DNA of 64,000 bases from Marinobacter mobilis (GCF_900106945.1 NZ_FNNE01000005.1:186001-250000), one strand, 5' to 3'. Positions 17,910-27,661 are shown, counted from the first letter of the stretch. The notes: a model not told the origin generated them from the sequence alone. Numbers and translations are program-made.

Positions 17910-20275
17910 ACAGCGCAAACCCGATGTCCACACCGCCCAACGCCACCGAAAAAGGAGCCGGCAAAGGTATGGTTACTTTTTTTGAGCGCCTGATTTTCAG
18001 GAACCGGCCACTGGTTCTGCTGTTTTTCCTGGTGGTCTCGATTTTTCTCGGCTACAAGGCGCTGAGTCTGCGGCCTGACGCCAGTTTCAACCGGATGATC
18101 CCCACCGGTCATGAGTACGTTCAGAACTACCTGCGCTGGGAAGAAATGCTGGCCCCACAGAGTAACGTCCTGCGGGTCATCGTTGAGAACGAGAGCGGCT
18201 ATGTGTTCAACGCGGAGTACATGGAAACCCTGCGCGAAGTGACCGATGCGATCTTCTACCTGCCCGGCGTCGACCGAGGCAACCTGAAATCGCTGTGGAC
18301 CCCCAACGCCCTCTGGACCGAAGTCACCAACGAAGGTCTGCGAGGCGGTCGCATCATCCCCGACGGTTACGACGGCAGTGAGCAATCACTGGAGCAGGTG
18401 CGCATCAACAGCCAGCGGGCCAACATGATTGGAACCTTTGTCGCGAACGACATGACCTCCACCATCATTCGTGTTCCGCTGACCGATGTGAACCCGGACA
18501 CCGGCGAGCCGCTCGACTACGGCCAGTTCACCCAGCTGTTCGAGGAACAAATTCGCGACCGCTTTAACGACCAGGGCGTCACCATCCGCGTGGTCGGTTT
18601 CGCCCAGATCATCGGTGACCTGATTGCCGCCTCGGCTGACATTGCGTTGTTTTTCGCGGTCACGGTGGTCCTGATCTCGGTGTTGCTGCTGCTCTACTGC
18701 CGCTGCTGGCGCAGCACCGCTGTCACCGTGTTCACCTGTATCCTCACCGTGATCTGCCAGCTTGGCCTGCTGACGTACCTGGACTTTGGCCTTGATCCCT
18801 ACTCCATTCTGGTGCCCTTCCTGATCTTTGCGATTGGTATCAGTCATGCCGTGCAGAACATCAACCTGATGATCAGTGAGATGAGCAAGGGCTCGACGTC
18901 CCTGGAAGCCTCCCGCGCCACCTTCCGTGCGCTCTTCGTTCCCGGTTCATCCGCGCTGATTGCCGACGGCGTTGGTTTCGCCACCCTGATGGTGATCGAC
19001 ATCGGCGTGATCCAGCAACTGGCCATCACCGCCAGCCTGGGGGTCTTTGTGGCCCTGTTCACAAAGATGTTCCTGCTGCCGGTGCTCATGTCCTACGTCG
19101 GTGTCAGCAAGGCCGGTCTGGCGCAGCAGAAAAAGCGCAACCAGTCCTCATGGCCGACCTTCCGCCGCATTTCCTCGCTGGTGAAACCGAAGTTCGCGAT
19201 CCCGACCCTTGCCATCGGTGTGGTTCTGCTCGGCCTTGGCTACTACGAATCCCGTGACCTGAAGATTGGCGACCTCGACCCCGGCGCGCCGGAATTCCAC
19301 GCGCAAGCCCGCTACAACCAGGACAACGCCTACATCCTCGACCATTACACCGCCAGCACCGATGTCTACCAGGCGATCTTCACCACGCCGCCAGAACAGT
19401 GCTCACAATTCGCCGCCGGCGACCTGGTGCTGCAATTCCAGGAGCAAATGCGTGAGATTGACGGTGTTGAGGCGGTGTACTCACTCTATGACCGCATGAA
19501 GTTCAAAATCATGTCCGTCAACAAGGGCAACCCCAAGTGGGCAGAACTCAATCGAAACCAGTACATCATGAACGATGCCCGAACCGGCGCGCCCGCCGAG
19601 CTGGTTGACCGCAACTGCAGCATTGCGCCAGTCACTCTGTACCTGGCCGATCACAAGGCGGACACCCTGGAACGGGTCACCGTCGCCGTGGAATCATTCG
19701 CCCGTCAGTTCAACACCGATGACTTCAAGATTCTGCTCCTTGCGGGTAACGCCGGCATTCAGGCCGCTACCAATGAAGTCATCGAATACTCGGAAAAGCT
19801 GATGCTGATTCTGGTGTTCGCCATCGTTGGCGCCATGGTCTGGATGGAGTTCAGGTCACTGAAGATTGCCTTCGCCCTGATGGCCCCGCTGTACCTGTCC
19901 ACCGTGCTTGCCGAAGCGGTCATGGCCAATCTCGGGCTGGGGGTGAAGATCGCCACACTGCCGGTGATTGCCCTCGGGGTCGGCATCGGCGTGGACTACG
20001 GCATTTACCTGTACAGCCGCATGGACGGGTTCCTCCAGCAGGGCCACCGTTTCCAGCAGGCTTTCTTTGAAGCCCTGAAAACCACCGGCACTGCGGTCGC
20101 CTTCACCGGCGCCACTCTGGCCATCGGTGTGGCCACCTGGATCGCCTCAACCCTGAAGTTCCAGGCGGATATGGGCCTGCTGCTGGTGCTGCTGTTCGTG
20201 TGGAACATGCTGGGCGCTATCTTGCTGATGCCGCCGCTGGCGTCACTGCTGGTGGGCCGTAAATACGGCCGCTGA
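17906..20275 (+). CDS. RND superfamily transporter (MMPL/HpnN-like)
   Basis: This 789-residue RND protein has about 12 membrane helices: one near residues 31-52, a large periplasmic domain, a bundle at about 235-400, a second periplasmic domain, and a bundle from about 630 on. The membrane motif GVGIGVDYGIYLYSR lies near residues 690-704. It is shorter than tripartite drug pumps and resembles the MMPL/HpnN branch, which moves lipids or hydrophobic molecules. No membrane-fusion or TolC gene is present. With DUF1302, DUF1329 and Ycf48-like partners it probably forms an envelope system for a lipid-like substrate. It is the last gene of the operon, followed by a terminator. Confidence 0.92.
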   Translation: MNSANPMSTPPNATEKGAGKGMVTFFERLIFRNRPLVLLFFLVVSIFLGYKALSLRPDASFNRMIPTGHEYVQNYLRWEEMLAPQSNVLRVIVENESGYVFNAEYMETLREVTDAIFYLPGVDRGNLKSLWTPNALWTEVTNEGLRGGRIIPDGYDGSEQSLEQVRINSQRANMIGTFVANDMTSTIIRVPLTDVNPDTGEPLDYGQFTQLFEEQIRDRFNDQGVTIRVVGFAQIIGDLIAASADIALFFAVTVVLISVLLLLYCRCWRSTAVTVFTCILTVICQLGLLTYLDFGLDPYSILVPFLIFAIGISHAVQNINLMISEMSKGSTSLEASRATFRALFVPGSSALIADGVGFATLMVIDIGVIQQLAITASLGVFVALFTKMFLLPVLMSYVGVSKAGLAQQKKRNQSSWPTFRRISSLVKPKFAIPTLAIGVVLLGLGYYESRDLKIGDLDPGAPEFHAQARYNQDNAYILDHYTASTDVYQAIFTTPPEQCSQFAAGDLVLQFQEQMREIDGVEAVYSLYDRMKFKIMSVNKGNPKWAELNRNQYIMNDARTGAPAELVDRNCSIAPVTLYLADHKADTLERVTVAVESFARQFNTDDFKILLLAGNAGIQAATNEVIEYSEKLMLILVFAIVGAMVWMEFRSLKIAFALMAPLYLSTVLAEAVMANLGLGVKIATLPVIALGVGIGVDYGIYLYSRMDGFLQQGHRFQQAFFEALKTTGTAVAFTGATLAIGVATWIASTLKFQADMGLLLVLLFVWNMLGAILLMPPLASLLVGRKYGR

Positions 20276-20339
20276 CCCGGCCAACCTGCCGCCCCATGGT
20301 TCAGAGCACTGGGGCGGCCTTTCACCCCTCCTGGGTGAC

Positions 20340-20371
20340 CCCATTGCCCGCAACGGGTCAATGGGTTTTTT
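20340..20371 (+). terminator. Rho-independent terminator of the DUF1302-RND operon
   Basis: CCCATTGCCCG pairs with CGGGTCAATGGG (one bulged base, 3-nt loop), then six T. A second hairpin without a T tract (20288-20296 with 20310-20318, 9 bp) lies just upstream. Together they separate the RND gene from the convergent Crp/Fnr gene. Confidence 0.8.
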
Positions 20372-20379
20372 CGTTTCGC

Positions 20380-21066
20380 CTATTCATCAGCCGCAATAAA
20401 CGTTTCCAGGCCCGCCGGATCACTTAGCAATATCGAGCCGTAACGCAACTCTACCAACTCCTTCGCGACCAACAACTGCATGGCCCGTTGCGTGGCCTGC
20501 CGGGTGATCCCCAGCATGGTACCCAGCTGTTCCTGGGTAAGCCGCAACGACACCGGGTGATCAGTACGGCCATACTGGAACGCGGCGATAAACAGCAGTC
20601 GCCTGGCCAACCTCGCCGGAATGCCCCTCAGAGCATCGTCTTCGATCACCATCAACGCCGCCCGAAGACGCAGCCCCAGCTGCTGGATAATCACCGGATA
20701 GCACTGCGGGAACGCGGCCAATAGCGCCATGAAGCTGTCCGATGCGAACTCGATTATCCGGGTATCCTCATGGGCCACCGCCCCGAGCAGGCGGGGCGAC
20801 TCCGGCCAGAACACGGCATCACCGAACCAGTTGTCCGGACCGCAGATCATCAGCGTTAATTCCTTGCCCGCGCGGCTGACGGTATTAACTCGCACCGCCC
20901 CGGACTGGATCACCACCAGTGTTTTGGGCGAACTGCCCTTGCTGTACATGGTCTGGTTCTCAGCAAAATCGCGAACCGTCGCCAGCTTCGCCGCCTGTGC
21001 CAACGCTTCCGGCGGCAGCCCCGCCAACAACGGGCATCGGGTGAGCGTATCAAGCACATCAGTCAT
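20380..21066 (-). CDS. Crp/Fnr family transcriptional regulator
   Basis: This 228-residue protein has an N-terminal cyclic-nucleotide-binding-like domain (about 10-125) and a C-terminal winged helix (about 150-220, with LTQEQLGTMLGITRQATQRAM as recognition region). The cysteine cluster of FNR oxygen sensors is not present, and the cAMP-contact residues of Crp are not obvious, so the signal is unknown. It is transcribed divergently from the sulfatase-MoxR/Bat cluster, with a 113-bp shared promoter region, so it may regulate that cluster or itself. Confidence 0.9.
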   Translation of the reverse strand: MTDVLDTLTRCPLLAGLPPEALAQAAKLATVRDFAENQTMYSKGSSPKTLVVIQSGAVRVNTVSRAGKELTLMICGPDNWFGDAVFWPESPRLLGAVAHEDTRIIEFASDSFMALLAAFPQCYPVIIQQLGLRLRAALMVIEDDALRGIPARLARRLLFIAAFQYGRTDHPVSLRLTQEQLGTMLGITRQATQRAMQLLVAKELVELRYGSILLSDPAGLETFIAADE

Positions 21067-21089
21067 ATCGGATTGTTACTCTGATTGCA

Positions 21090-21105
21090 GTGTTTCAAGG
21101 ATCAC
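21090..21105. promoter_or_regulatory. Candidate Crp-family operator
   Basis: GTGTT-N6-ATCAC, an imperfect dyad of the Crp type, sits between the divergent Crp/Fnr gene and the second sulfatase. The match is partial and its target protein is assumed from position only. Confidence 0.3.
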
Positions 21106-21179
21106 CTGTCTACACTCAGGATAAGCACCGTTAAAAATAAATCGGACAATAACCCCTCGTGCTTCGACAGGAGAACAAG

Positions 21180-22727
21180 ATGATCTACAGAAGCCTACGC
21201 CAGCGCATGACCCGCGTACTCATGGCACTCCCCTTGCTGGGTCTTCACCTCGCGGCCTCAGCCGCCGAACGGCCGAACATCCTCGTTATCATGGGGGATG
21301 ATATCGGCATTACCAACATCAGCAAATACAGCCATGGCATGATGGGGTTCCAGACCCCCAACATCGACCGTATCGCCAACGAAGGTATGATGTTCACCGA
21401 TTACTATGGCGAACAGAGCTGCACCGCCGGCCGTTCCGCCTTCATTACCGGCCAGCACCCGATCCGGACCGGTCTGACCAAAGTGGGTATTCCCGGCGCG
21501 GCTATCGGCATCCAGCCGGAAGACCCGACCCTCGCCGAGCTGCTCAAGCCACTGGGCTACACCTCCGGCCAGTTCGGCAAGAATCATCTCGGCGACCGTG
21601 ACGAATTCCTGCCGACCAACCACGGCTTCGACGAGTTCTTCGGCAACCTCTACCACCTCAATGCCGAAGAAGCGCCGGAAGATCCGGCCTGGCCTGACGA
21701 TCCTCAGCTGGCGTCCCTGATCACCCCTCGTGGGGTCATCCGTTCCAGCGCCGATGGCGAGGTCGAGGACCTGGGTCCGCTGAACACCACCCGCATGGAA
21801 ACCGTCGACGAAGAGTTCCTGCAAGCCTCACTGGACTTCATGGAAAATGCCCATGAAGAAGACCAGCCGTTCTTTGTCTGGTTCAACTCCACCCGCATGC
21901 ATTATTACACCCATCTCCAGGATGGATCACGCGGGCTCTCCGGTCAGGGCTTCTATAACGACGGCATGGTAGAGCATGACAACCACGTTGGTTCACTGCT
22001 GGCCAAGCTCGATGACCTGGGTATTGCCGACAACACCATCGTGGTTTACACCACCGATAACGGCGTCCACTACAACCACTGGCCAGACGCCGGCATTACC
22101 CCCTTCCGCGGTGAGAAAAACACCAACTGGGAAGGCGGTTTCCGGGTACCGGCGCTGGTACGCTGGCCTGGCAAAATCCCGGCCAACACGATCTCCAACG
22201 ACATCATGTCACACCTGGACTGGGTACCCACCCTGATGGCCGCAGCCGGCCAGCCTGACATCAAGCAGCAGTTGCTGGACAGCTACCAGGCTGACGACAA
22301 GACCTTCCGGGTTCACCTGGATGGCTACAACTTCCTGCCCTACCTCACCGGGGAAACGGAAGATGCACCCCGTAACGAATTCTTCTATGCCAGTGACGGT
22401 GGCGACATCCTCGCCGTGCGCGACGGTCCCTGGAAGCTGGTCTTCGCCGAGCAGCGCGCGCACCGCTTTGATGTCTGGTCCGAACCGTTTGTGAAGCTGC
22501 GCGTTCCGAAAGTGTTCAACCTGCGTCAGGATCCGTTCGAGCGTGCCGATACCGACTCCAACTCCTATCAGGTCTGGTGGGACCGCAAGATCCAGGCACG
22601 TGGCATGGCTACCCTGATTCTGGTCAACCGTTTCCTCAACACCTTCAAGGAATATCCGCCCCGTCAGCGGCCGGCGACGTTCACCATTGACCAGATGATG
22701 GAACGGTTCCTGAACTACCAGCAGTAA
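21180..22727 (+). CDS. Type I sulfatase (arylsulfatase family), second copy
   Basis: This 515-residue protein has a signal peptide (about residues 11-29, ending ASA-AERPN) and a sulfatase domain. Metal ligands are D40-D41, the formylglycine signature is C81-T-A-G-R85 (Cys81 modified), and TTDNGVHYN and WEGGFRVPA follow. The C-A-R variant differs from the C-P-R signature of the first sulfatase at 2022, so these are different subfamilies, not a recent duplication. ATG 21180 has AGGAG 6 bp upstream. Only 23 bp separate it from the MoxR gene, so it is probably co-transcribed with the MoxR/Bat genes. The substrate is unknown. Confidence 0.92.
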   Translation: MIYRSLRQRMTRVLMALPLLGLHLAASAAERPNILVIMGDDIGITNISKYSHGMMGFQTPNIDRIANEGMMFTDYYGEQSCTAGRSAFITGQHPIRTGLTKVGIPGAAIGIQPEDPTLAELLKPLGYTSGQFGKNHLGDRDEFLPTNHGFDEFFGNLYHLNAEEAPEDPAWPDDPQLASLITPRGVIRSSADGEVEDLGPLNTTRMETVDEEFLQASLDFMENAHEEDQPFFVWFNSTRMHYYTHLQDGSRGLSGQGFYNDGMVEHDNHVGSLLAKLDDLGIADNTIVVYTTDNGVHYNHWPDAGITPFRGEKNTNWEGGFRVPALVRWPGKIPANTISNDIMSHLDWVPTLMAAAGQPDIKQQLLDSYQADDKTFRVHLDGYNFLPYLTGETEDAPRNEFFYASDGGDILAVRDGPWKLVFAEQRAHRFDVWSEPFVKLRVPKVFNLRQDPFERADTDSNSYQVWWDRKIQARGMATLILVNRFLNTFKEYPPRQRPATFTIDQMMERFLNYQQ

Positions 22728-22750
22728 TCATGGCCAAGGCAGGACAGATG

Positions 22751-23728
22751 ATGGATACACGAGAGTCGATTGTCTCACTCATCGCACAGCTCAATGCCGA
22801 CATCCTTGGCCAGGAGGCGCTGATCGAACAGCTGGTCCTCGCCCTGCTGGCCGATGGCCATGTTCTGCTCGAAAGCCTGCCCGGCCTCGCCAAGACCCGT
22901 ACGGTCAAAAGCCTGGCCCAGTGTCTGGATGCGACGATGAGTCGCATCCAGTTCACTCCCGACCTGCTGCCCTCGGATCTGACCGGGTCTGAGGTGCTGC
23001 ATTACGCCGATGGCGTACAATCCCTGCAGTTTGAGCCCGGTCCCCTGTTCGGCAACCTGATCCTCGCCGATGAAATCAACCGTGCACCGGCCAAGGTTCA
23101 GTCCGCGCTGCTGGAAGTGATGGAAGAGCGTCAGATCACCGTGGCTGGCCACAGCCACCGGATGCCGGATCTGTTCATGGTGCTGGCAACCCAGAATCCC
23201 ATCGAGCAGGAAGGCACCTATCCGCTGCCCGAGGCCCAGATGGACCGATTCCTCGTCAAGGTGGTACTGGACTACCCCAGTCACGACCGCGAGTGCGATA
23301 TCCTTCGGCTGGTGCGTTCAGAACAGCACGCCGCTGTTTCGGGACACTCCCGCCAGCTGCCGCCGATAGCCGCAGACACCGTGCTTGCCGCGCGCCGCGA
23401 CATTGCCGGGGTGTTCGTATCACCCAAAATCGATCAGTACATTGTCAGTCTGGTACAAGCGACCCGCCCGGAATTTGCCCCCGATGGCGAACTTCGCGGC
23501 TGGCTCAGCACCGGCGCCAGCCCCCGTGGCGCCATTGCCCTGGATCGTGCTGCCCGCGCCCACGCCTGGCTGCATGAGCAACCCCATGTGACACCCGAGA
23601 ACGTGCGTGCCGTTGCCCTGCCCGTGCTGCGCCATCGTCTCAGGCTGAGTTATGATGCCGTCGTCGATCGGGTCAGTGAAACGCAGGTCGTCACCCGGCT
23701 GCTGGACCGGGTTGCGATACCGGCCTGA
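22751..23728 (+). CDS. MoxR-type AAA+ ATPase
   Basis: This 325-residue AAA+ ATPase has a MoxR-type P-loop (LPGLAKT, about 43-49), Walker B LILADEINRAP near residue 100, and the C-terminal lid. MoxR proteins act as chaperones that activate or assemble partners, normally together with von Willebrand factor A proteins such as those downstream. Start choice: ATG 22751 has AGGA 6 bp upstream; ATG 22748 and ATG 22730 (just after the sulfatase stop) are also in frame. Five Bat-type genes follow with little or no spacing. Confidence 0.9.
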   Translation: MDTRESIVSLIAQLNADILGQEALIEQLVLALLADGHVLLESLPGLAKTRTVKSLAQCLDATMSRIQFTPDLLPSDLTGSEVLHYADGVQSLQFEPGPLFGNLILADEINRAPAKVQSALLEVMEERQITVAGHSHRMPDLFMVLATQNPIEQEGTYPLPEAQMDRFLVKVVLDYPSHDRECDILRLVRSEQHAAVSGHSRQLPPIAADTVLAARRDIAGVFVSPKIDQYIVSLVQATRPEFAPDGELRGWLSTGASPRGAIALDRAARAHAWLHEQPHVTPENVRAVALPVLRHRLRLSYDAVVDRVSETQVVTRLLDRVAIPA

Positions 23729-23739
23729 GGACAGCCACC

Positions 23740-24687
23740 ATGCCGGCACGCCAGGATGACATCCGCCAGGTCTTTGCCAGCGTCGATCAGCTGATGCGGC
23801 TGGAGGCAGACGGCCGACTGCCCGATTTCCATGGCCGCCAGCGCGCCACCAGCCAGTTGGCGGGCCGTCACGGTTCCCGTATCCGTGGCCGAGGTCTCGA
23901 CTTCGACCAGTTACGGCACTATCAGCGCGGCGACGACCTCCGTCATCTCGACTGGCGTGCCACCCAACGCACCGGCCATCCCTTTGTCCGCAGCTTTGCC
24001 GAAGAGCGTGACCGACCGACCCTGGTGCTCTGTGACCAACGCATGGACATGCTGTTTGGGTCGTCCCTGTTGCTGAAAGCCACCGCGGCCGCACACGTGG
24101 CCGCGGTGGCTGCCTGGGTGGCCTTTCACGCCGGCGACCGGGTCGGCGGCATCGTGTTCACCGACCAGTTACTTGATACAGTAACGCCCCACCGCAGCCG
24201 TCAGCGGGTCAGCGACCTGTTGACCCGGATTGCCCGTCACAACCAGGCCCTGAGCACAGACAACACCACCCCGCGCAACGAAGGTCAGCTCGACCGGGTC
24301 ATTTCCCGCTGCCTCGCCACCGCCCATCACGATCAGACCGTCTGCATCGTCAGTGATTTTGCCGGGGTCAGCGAACGCACCCTGGGCCTGCTTCGGCAAC
24401 TCGCCCAGCACAACGATGTGCTCGCGTTCCAGATCTATGATCCCCTGGCCGTGGATTTGCCCCGCTCCGGGGTGGTCACCGTTGCCGAGGACGAGGCCAG
24501 GGTCACCCTGGATTTTGGTCACGACCGAAGCCGGGCCGAACTGGCCAATTTTCTCCAGCAACGCTTCCACGAAGTCGACGACCTGCTCAGACGCAGCCAG
24601 GTTCCGCACCTGAAAATCAGTACCGCAGAGCCGAGCGTGCCTCAGATACGTCAGGCGCTGGGGCTGCAGCGGGAGCAGCAGCCATGA
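23740..24687 (+). CDS. DUF58 domain protein of MoxR/Bat operon
   Basis: This 315-residue protein has the DUF58 core (RGRGLDFDQLRHYQRGDDLRHLDWRATQRTG at about 46-76) and a VWA-like second half. DUF58 proteins almost always accompany MoxR ATPases and are presumed adaptor or substrate proteins; the precise role is unproven. It begins 11 bp after the MoxR gene, and its stop overlaps the ATG of the DUF4381 gene, indicating coupled translation. Confidence 0.9.
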   Translation: MPARQDDIRQVFASVDQLMRLEADGRLPDFHGRQRATSQLAGRHGSRIRGRGLDFDQLRHYQRGDDLRHLDWRATQRTGHPFVRSFAEERDRPTLVLCDQRMDMLFGSSLLLKATAAAHVAAVAAWVAFHAGDRVGGIVFTDQLLDTVTPHRSRQRVSDLLTRIARHNQALSTDNTTPRNEGQLDRVISRCLATAHHDQTVCIVSDFAGVSERTLGLLRQLAQHNDVLAFQIYDPLAVDLPRSGVVTVAEDEARVTLDFGHDRSRAELANFLQQRFHEVDDLLRRSQVPHLKISTAEPSVPQIRQALGLQREQQP

Positions 24688-25178
24688 ACCTGAACCGCGA
24701 GTTGGCCAGCCTGCAGGAATTGCCGCCCCCCCCGCTTCCAGCCCTATGGCCGCAGACCTGGGGCTGGCTGGTACTGGCCCTGTTGGCGTTTGCGGTCATC
24801 GGCACCGCCCTGGTCATCTGGCTGCGGCGACGCCGGGCCAACCGTTATCGCCGTGAGGCGGCGCTGGCCCTGGAATCCCTGTGGCGCCAGTGGCAGGCCA
24901 ACCCAGAGGACACCGGCCCACTTCGGGATATACCAGAACTGCTGCGCCGCGCGGTGTTTAGCCGCCTCGGCCGCAACGTCCCGGGTGTGACCACTGCCAC
25001 CGGCGCCCACTGGCAACAACTGCTCAACCGTATGGCTCGTACACCACTGTCACCGGGGTTTACCGATCAACTTGCTTTGCTGGCCTATGGCGGCGACCGG
25101 GAGCTGCAAACTCTCGATGTCACCCGTCTGGTGGCTGAATGCCGGCACTGGCTGGAGAGCCACCATGATCCTGTTTGA
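24684..25178 (+). CDS. DUF4381 domain membrane protein
   Basis: This 164-residue protein has one membrane helix (about residues 33-51) followed by an arginine-rich cytoplasmic segment and a helical domain, matching DUF4381. Such proteins are regular small members of MoxR/Bat operons. It overlaps the preceding gene by 4 bp and the next by 14 bp. Its biochemical role is unknown. Confidence 0.88.
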   Translation: MNLNRELASLQELPPPPLPALWPQTWGWLVLALLAFAVIGTALVIWLRRRRANRYRREAALALESLWRQWQANPEDTGPLRDIPELLRRAVFSRLGRNVPGVTTATGAHWQQLLNRMARTPLSPGFTDQLALLAYGGDRELQTLDVTRLVAECRHWLESHHDPV

Positions 25179-26178
25179 CGCCCCCTGGGTCTGGCTGCTG
25201 CTGCCTCTGCCCTGGCTCGGCTATCGCTGGCTGCCGGTCTACCGTGAGCAACGCCGGGCACTGCGGGTTCCGTTCACGGTGGCGTTTTCCGGCCGGATCG
25301 ACTCCGCCCCCGGCAAGGGCCTGGAGTCACTGCCAGCCACGACCCTGCTCGTCCGCTGGCTGATCTGGATACTGCTACTGGCCGCCGCGGCACGTCCGGT
25401 CAGTCTTGAGCCCCCGCTATCGACCCTGGAACCCCGCCGCGACCTGGTACTGGCCATCGACCTGTCCGAATCCATGGCCGAGCGTGACGTCATTGGCCCG
25501 GACCATACCCGGATCGACCGGCTCAGCGCGGTCAAGGCGGCCATCACCACGTTTATCCACCAACGGGCGAGTGACCGCATCGGGATGGTGGGTTTTGGTG
25601 ACGGCGCCTTTCCCCTGGCCCCGCCCAGCAGCGACCATGGCACCCTGATCCAGATGCTGGACGCCCTCGCCAGTGGCATGGCGGGGGCCAATACGGCCAT
25701 GGGCGATGCCATCGGGGTAACCCTGAATCTGCTGGATGAGAGCCAGGCGCCGGAACAGCTGCTGATCCTGCTTACCGATGGCAACGATAACCGCAGCCTG
25801 CTTCCACCACTGCAAGCTGCAGCCATTGCAGCAGAACGGGGTCTGGTGATTCACACCATCGGGTTTGGCCAGCCCGGTGATTCCGTCGGTGATGGGGTCG
25901 ATACCGAGACCCTCGCCCGGATTGCCAACGCCACCGGTGGCCAGCACTTCCTCGCCACCGACCCGCAGGCTCTGGCCCAGGTTTACCGGACCATCGACGG
26001 GCTCACCCCGGAAAACGCCGAAGTGATAACCGCACAGCCGCACCGTGAACTGTTCTGGATACCGGCCCTGATCGCCGTGGGCCTGTCAGTACTTCAGGCG
26101 CTGGCGGGCGCAGTGCCCGTTCGCTCTGACCACGGCCGGCAACAGCACGACGACAAGTCGAGGGCTGGCCATGCCTGA
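25165..26178 (+). CDS. VWA domain membrane protein (BatA/BatB-like)
   Basis: This 337-residue protein has membrane segments near residues 6-22 and 62-78, then a von Willebrand factor A domain with the metal-site motif D99-L-S101-E-S103, and a final helix near 300-315. VWA domains bind divalent metal and protein partners; here the partner is presumably MoxR. ATG 25165 is chosen because the protein then starts with the usual ILFDAPWVWLLLPLP; the open frame upstream overlaps DUF4381. It overlaps the next gene by 8 bp. Confidence 0.9.
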   Translation: MILFDAPWVWLLLPLPWLGYRWLPVYREQRRALRVPFTVAFSGRIDSAPGKGLESLPATTLLVRWLIWILLLAAAARPVSLEPPLSTLEPRRDLVLAIDLSESMAERDVIGPDHTRIDRLSAVKAAITTFIHQRASDRIGMVGFGDGAFPLAPPSSDHGTLIQMLDALASGMAGANTAMGDAIGVTLNLLDESQAPEQLLILLTDGNDNRSLLPPLQAAAIAAERGLVIHTIGFGQPGDSVGDGVDTETLARIANATGGQHFLATDPQALAQVYRTIDGLTPENAEVITAQPHRELFWIPALIAVGLSVLQALAGAVPVRSDHGRQQHDDKSRAGHA

Positions 26179-27661
26179 GGCCCTGCTTCAGTTCCACTTC
26201 CTCCGGCCCTGGGGGCTGCTGATCGTCCTTGCCGGAGCATTGTTACCCTTTGGCTGGCGCTGGCTCGGCCACCGGCGGGACGCTGCCAGCCAACTGATCG
26301 CGCCCCACCTTTTGCCGCACCTGACCCTGCACGCCGGCACTCGTCAGCGCCTTCGGCCCGTTCATGGTCTGAGTGCGCTACTGGTCATTACCGGGCTGGC
26401 CGTGTCCGGCCCGGCCTGGGAAAAGACCCTGCCAGCGGCCCTTGACGACCAGACCCGCCTTACCGTCATTCTTGACCTTTCAGAGTCCATGGGCCCCTCG
26501 CAAGGCAACAACACGCTTGCCCTCGGCCAGGCTCGCGTTCAGGCGCTGTCACACCGCCAACCGGGCTGGCATATCGGCCTCATTGCCTACGGCCACAGTG
26601 CTCACCGGGTACTACCGGAAAGCCGCGACAGCGATTTGCTGGCGCTCTACCTGAACTCCCTGGAGGCGGGGATGATTCCCGGCTCGGGACGACATCTGGC
26701 TGCTGCGCTGGCGCTCGCCACACCACAGCCAGCCGCCCTCCAACCGCCGCGTACCGTGATTGTGGTGACCGACCGGCTGGCGCCGTTAGCGCCCGAACTG
26801 CCAGCGACGGACAGCCAGGTGCTGGTGCTGGCCCCAGGGGCAGCACTGGCAACCACCACGGCCGCCTCCGTTCTGGATAGCCTGGCTGCGGAGGCGAAGC
26901 CCATGGGCTCGCTGGAGGACGATGTGCGCTGGCTGGAGCGCCAGGTACACACCCATGTCAGCCGTCATCAGACTCTCGACGAAACCCTGAAATGGCGTGA
27001 TGGCGGCTACTGGCTGGTGTGGCCCGCACTGCTGCTCGGTCTGTTGAGCATCCGCCGGGGCTGGCGCCTGCAATACAGCCTGATTCCGCTGGTACTCACC
27101 CTTGCTCCGGCGCCCCCGGTCAGTGCCGACGCGTGGACCGATGCCTTCCTGACGCCAGACCAGCAGGGCCGGCTAGCGTTCGAGGCGGGTCGCTACAGCG
27201 AGGCCCAGCAACAGTTTCAGGATCCCTATCTGCGGGGATTGGCCGCCTATCGAGCGGCCGATTTTTCAGCTGCAGTGGCGCAGTTTCGTCAGCTCGACAG
27301 CCCCGAAGCCTGGTTTTACCTGGGCAACTGCCTGGCCCGCCAGCTGGAATTCAGCAAAGCGCGGGTCGCCTACAAGACCGCCCTCGACAAGCGCAGCCCC
27401 TGGCCCGCTGCAGAAGCCAATTTAGCGCTGGTTACTCGCCTCGGTGAGGCGCTGGACCAGCAACGCCAGGCCAGCCCCGACATCGGCGCCGACGATTTCC
27501 GCTTTGACAGCACCAACGACAACGGAGTCGCCACCGAACTGATGGAGCGTCCCGCCATGACCGGCAGCCTCTGGCTGGATAATCTCAACACCTCGGCCAG
27601 CACCTTCCTGAGACGGAAATTCGTGGCCGAACAACAGGCTTCGGCCGGGGAGCAGCCATGA
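26171..27661 (+). CDS. VWA plus TPR membrane protein (BatB/BatC fusion-like)
   Basis: This 496-residue protein has membrane segments near residues 12-30 and 66-80, a VWA domain with D102-L-S104-E-S106, further helices near 280-310, and TPR-like repeats at about 330-430 (GRLAFEAGRYSEAQQQF, AYRAADFSAAVAQF, CLARQLEFSKARVAY). In Bacteroides-type Bat operons the VWA and TPR parts are often separate (BatB and BatC); here they are one chain. It overlaps the BatD-like gene by 4 bp. Confidence 0.88.
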   Translation: MPEALLQFHFLRPWGLLIVLAGALLPFGWRWLGHRRDAASQLIAPHLLPHLTLHAGTRQRLRPVHGLSALLVITGLAVSGPAWEKTLPAALDDQTRLTVILDLSESMGPSQGNNTLALGQARVQALSHRQPGWHIGLIAYGHSAHRVLPESRDSDLLALYLNSLEAGMIPGSGRHLAAALALATPQPAALQPPRTVIVVTDRLAPLAPELPATDSQVLVLAPGAALATTTAASVLDSLAAEAKPMGSLEDDVRWLERQVHTHVSRHQTLDETLKWRDGGYWLVWPALLLGLLSIRRGWRLQYSLIPLVLTLAPAPPVSADAWTDAFLTPDQQGRLAFEAGRYSEAQQQFQDPYLRGLAAYRAADFSAAVAQFRQLDSPEAWFYLGNCLARQLEFSKARVAYKTALDKRSPWPAAEANLALVTRLGEALDQQRQASPDIGADDFRFDSTNDNGVATELMERPAMTGSLWLDNLNTSASTFLRRKFVAEQQASAGEQP

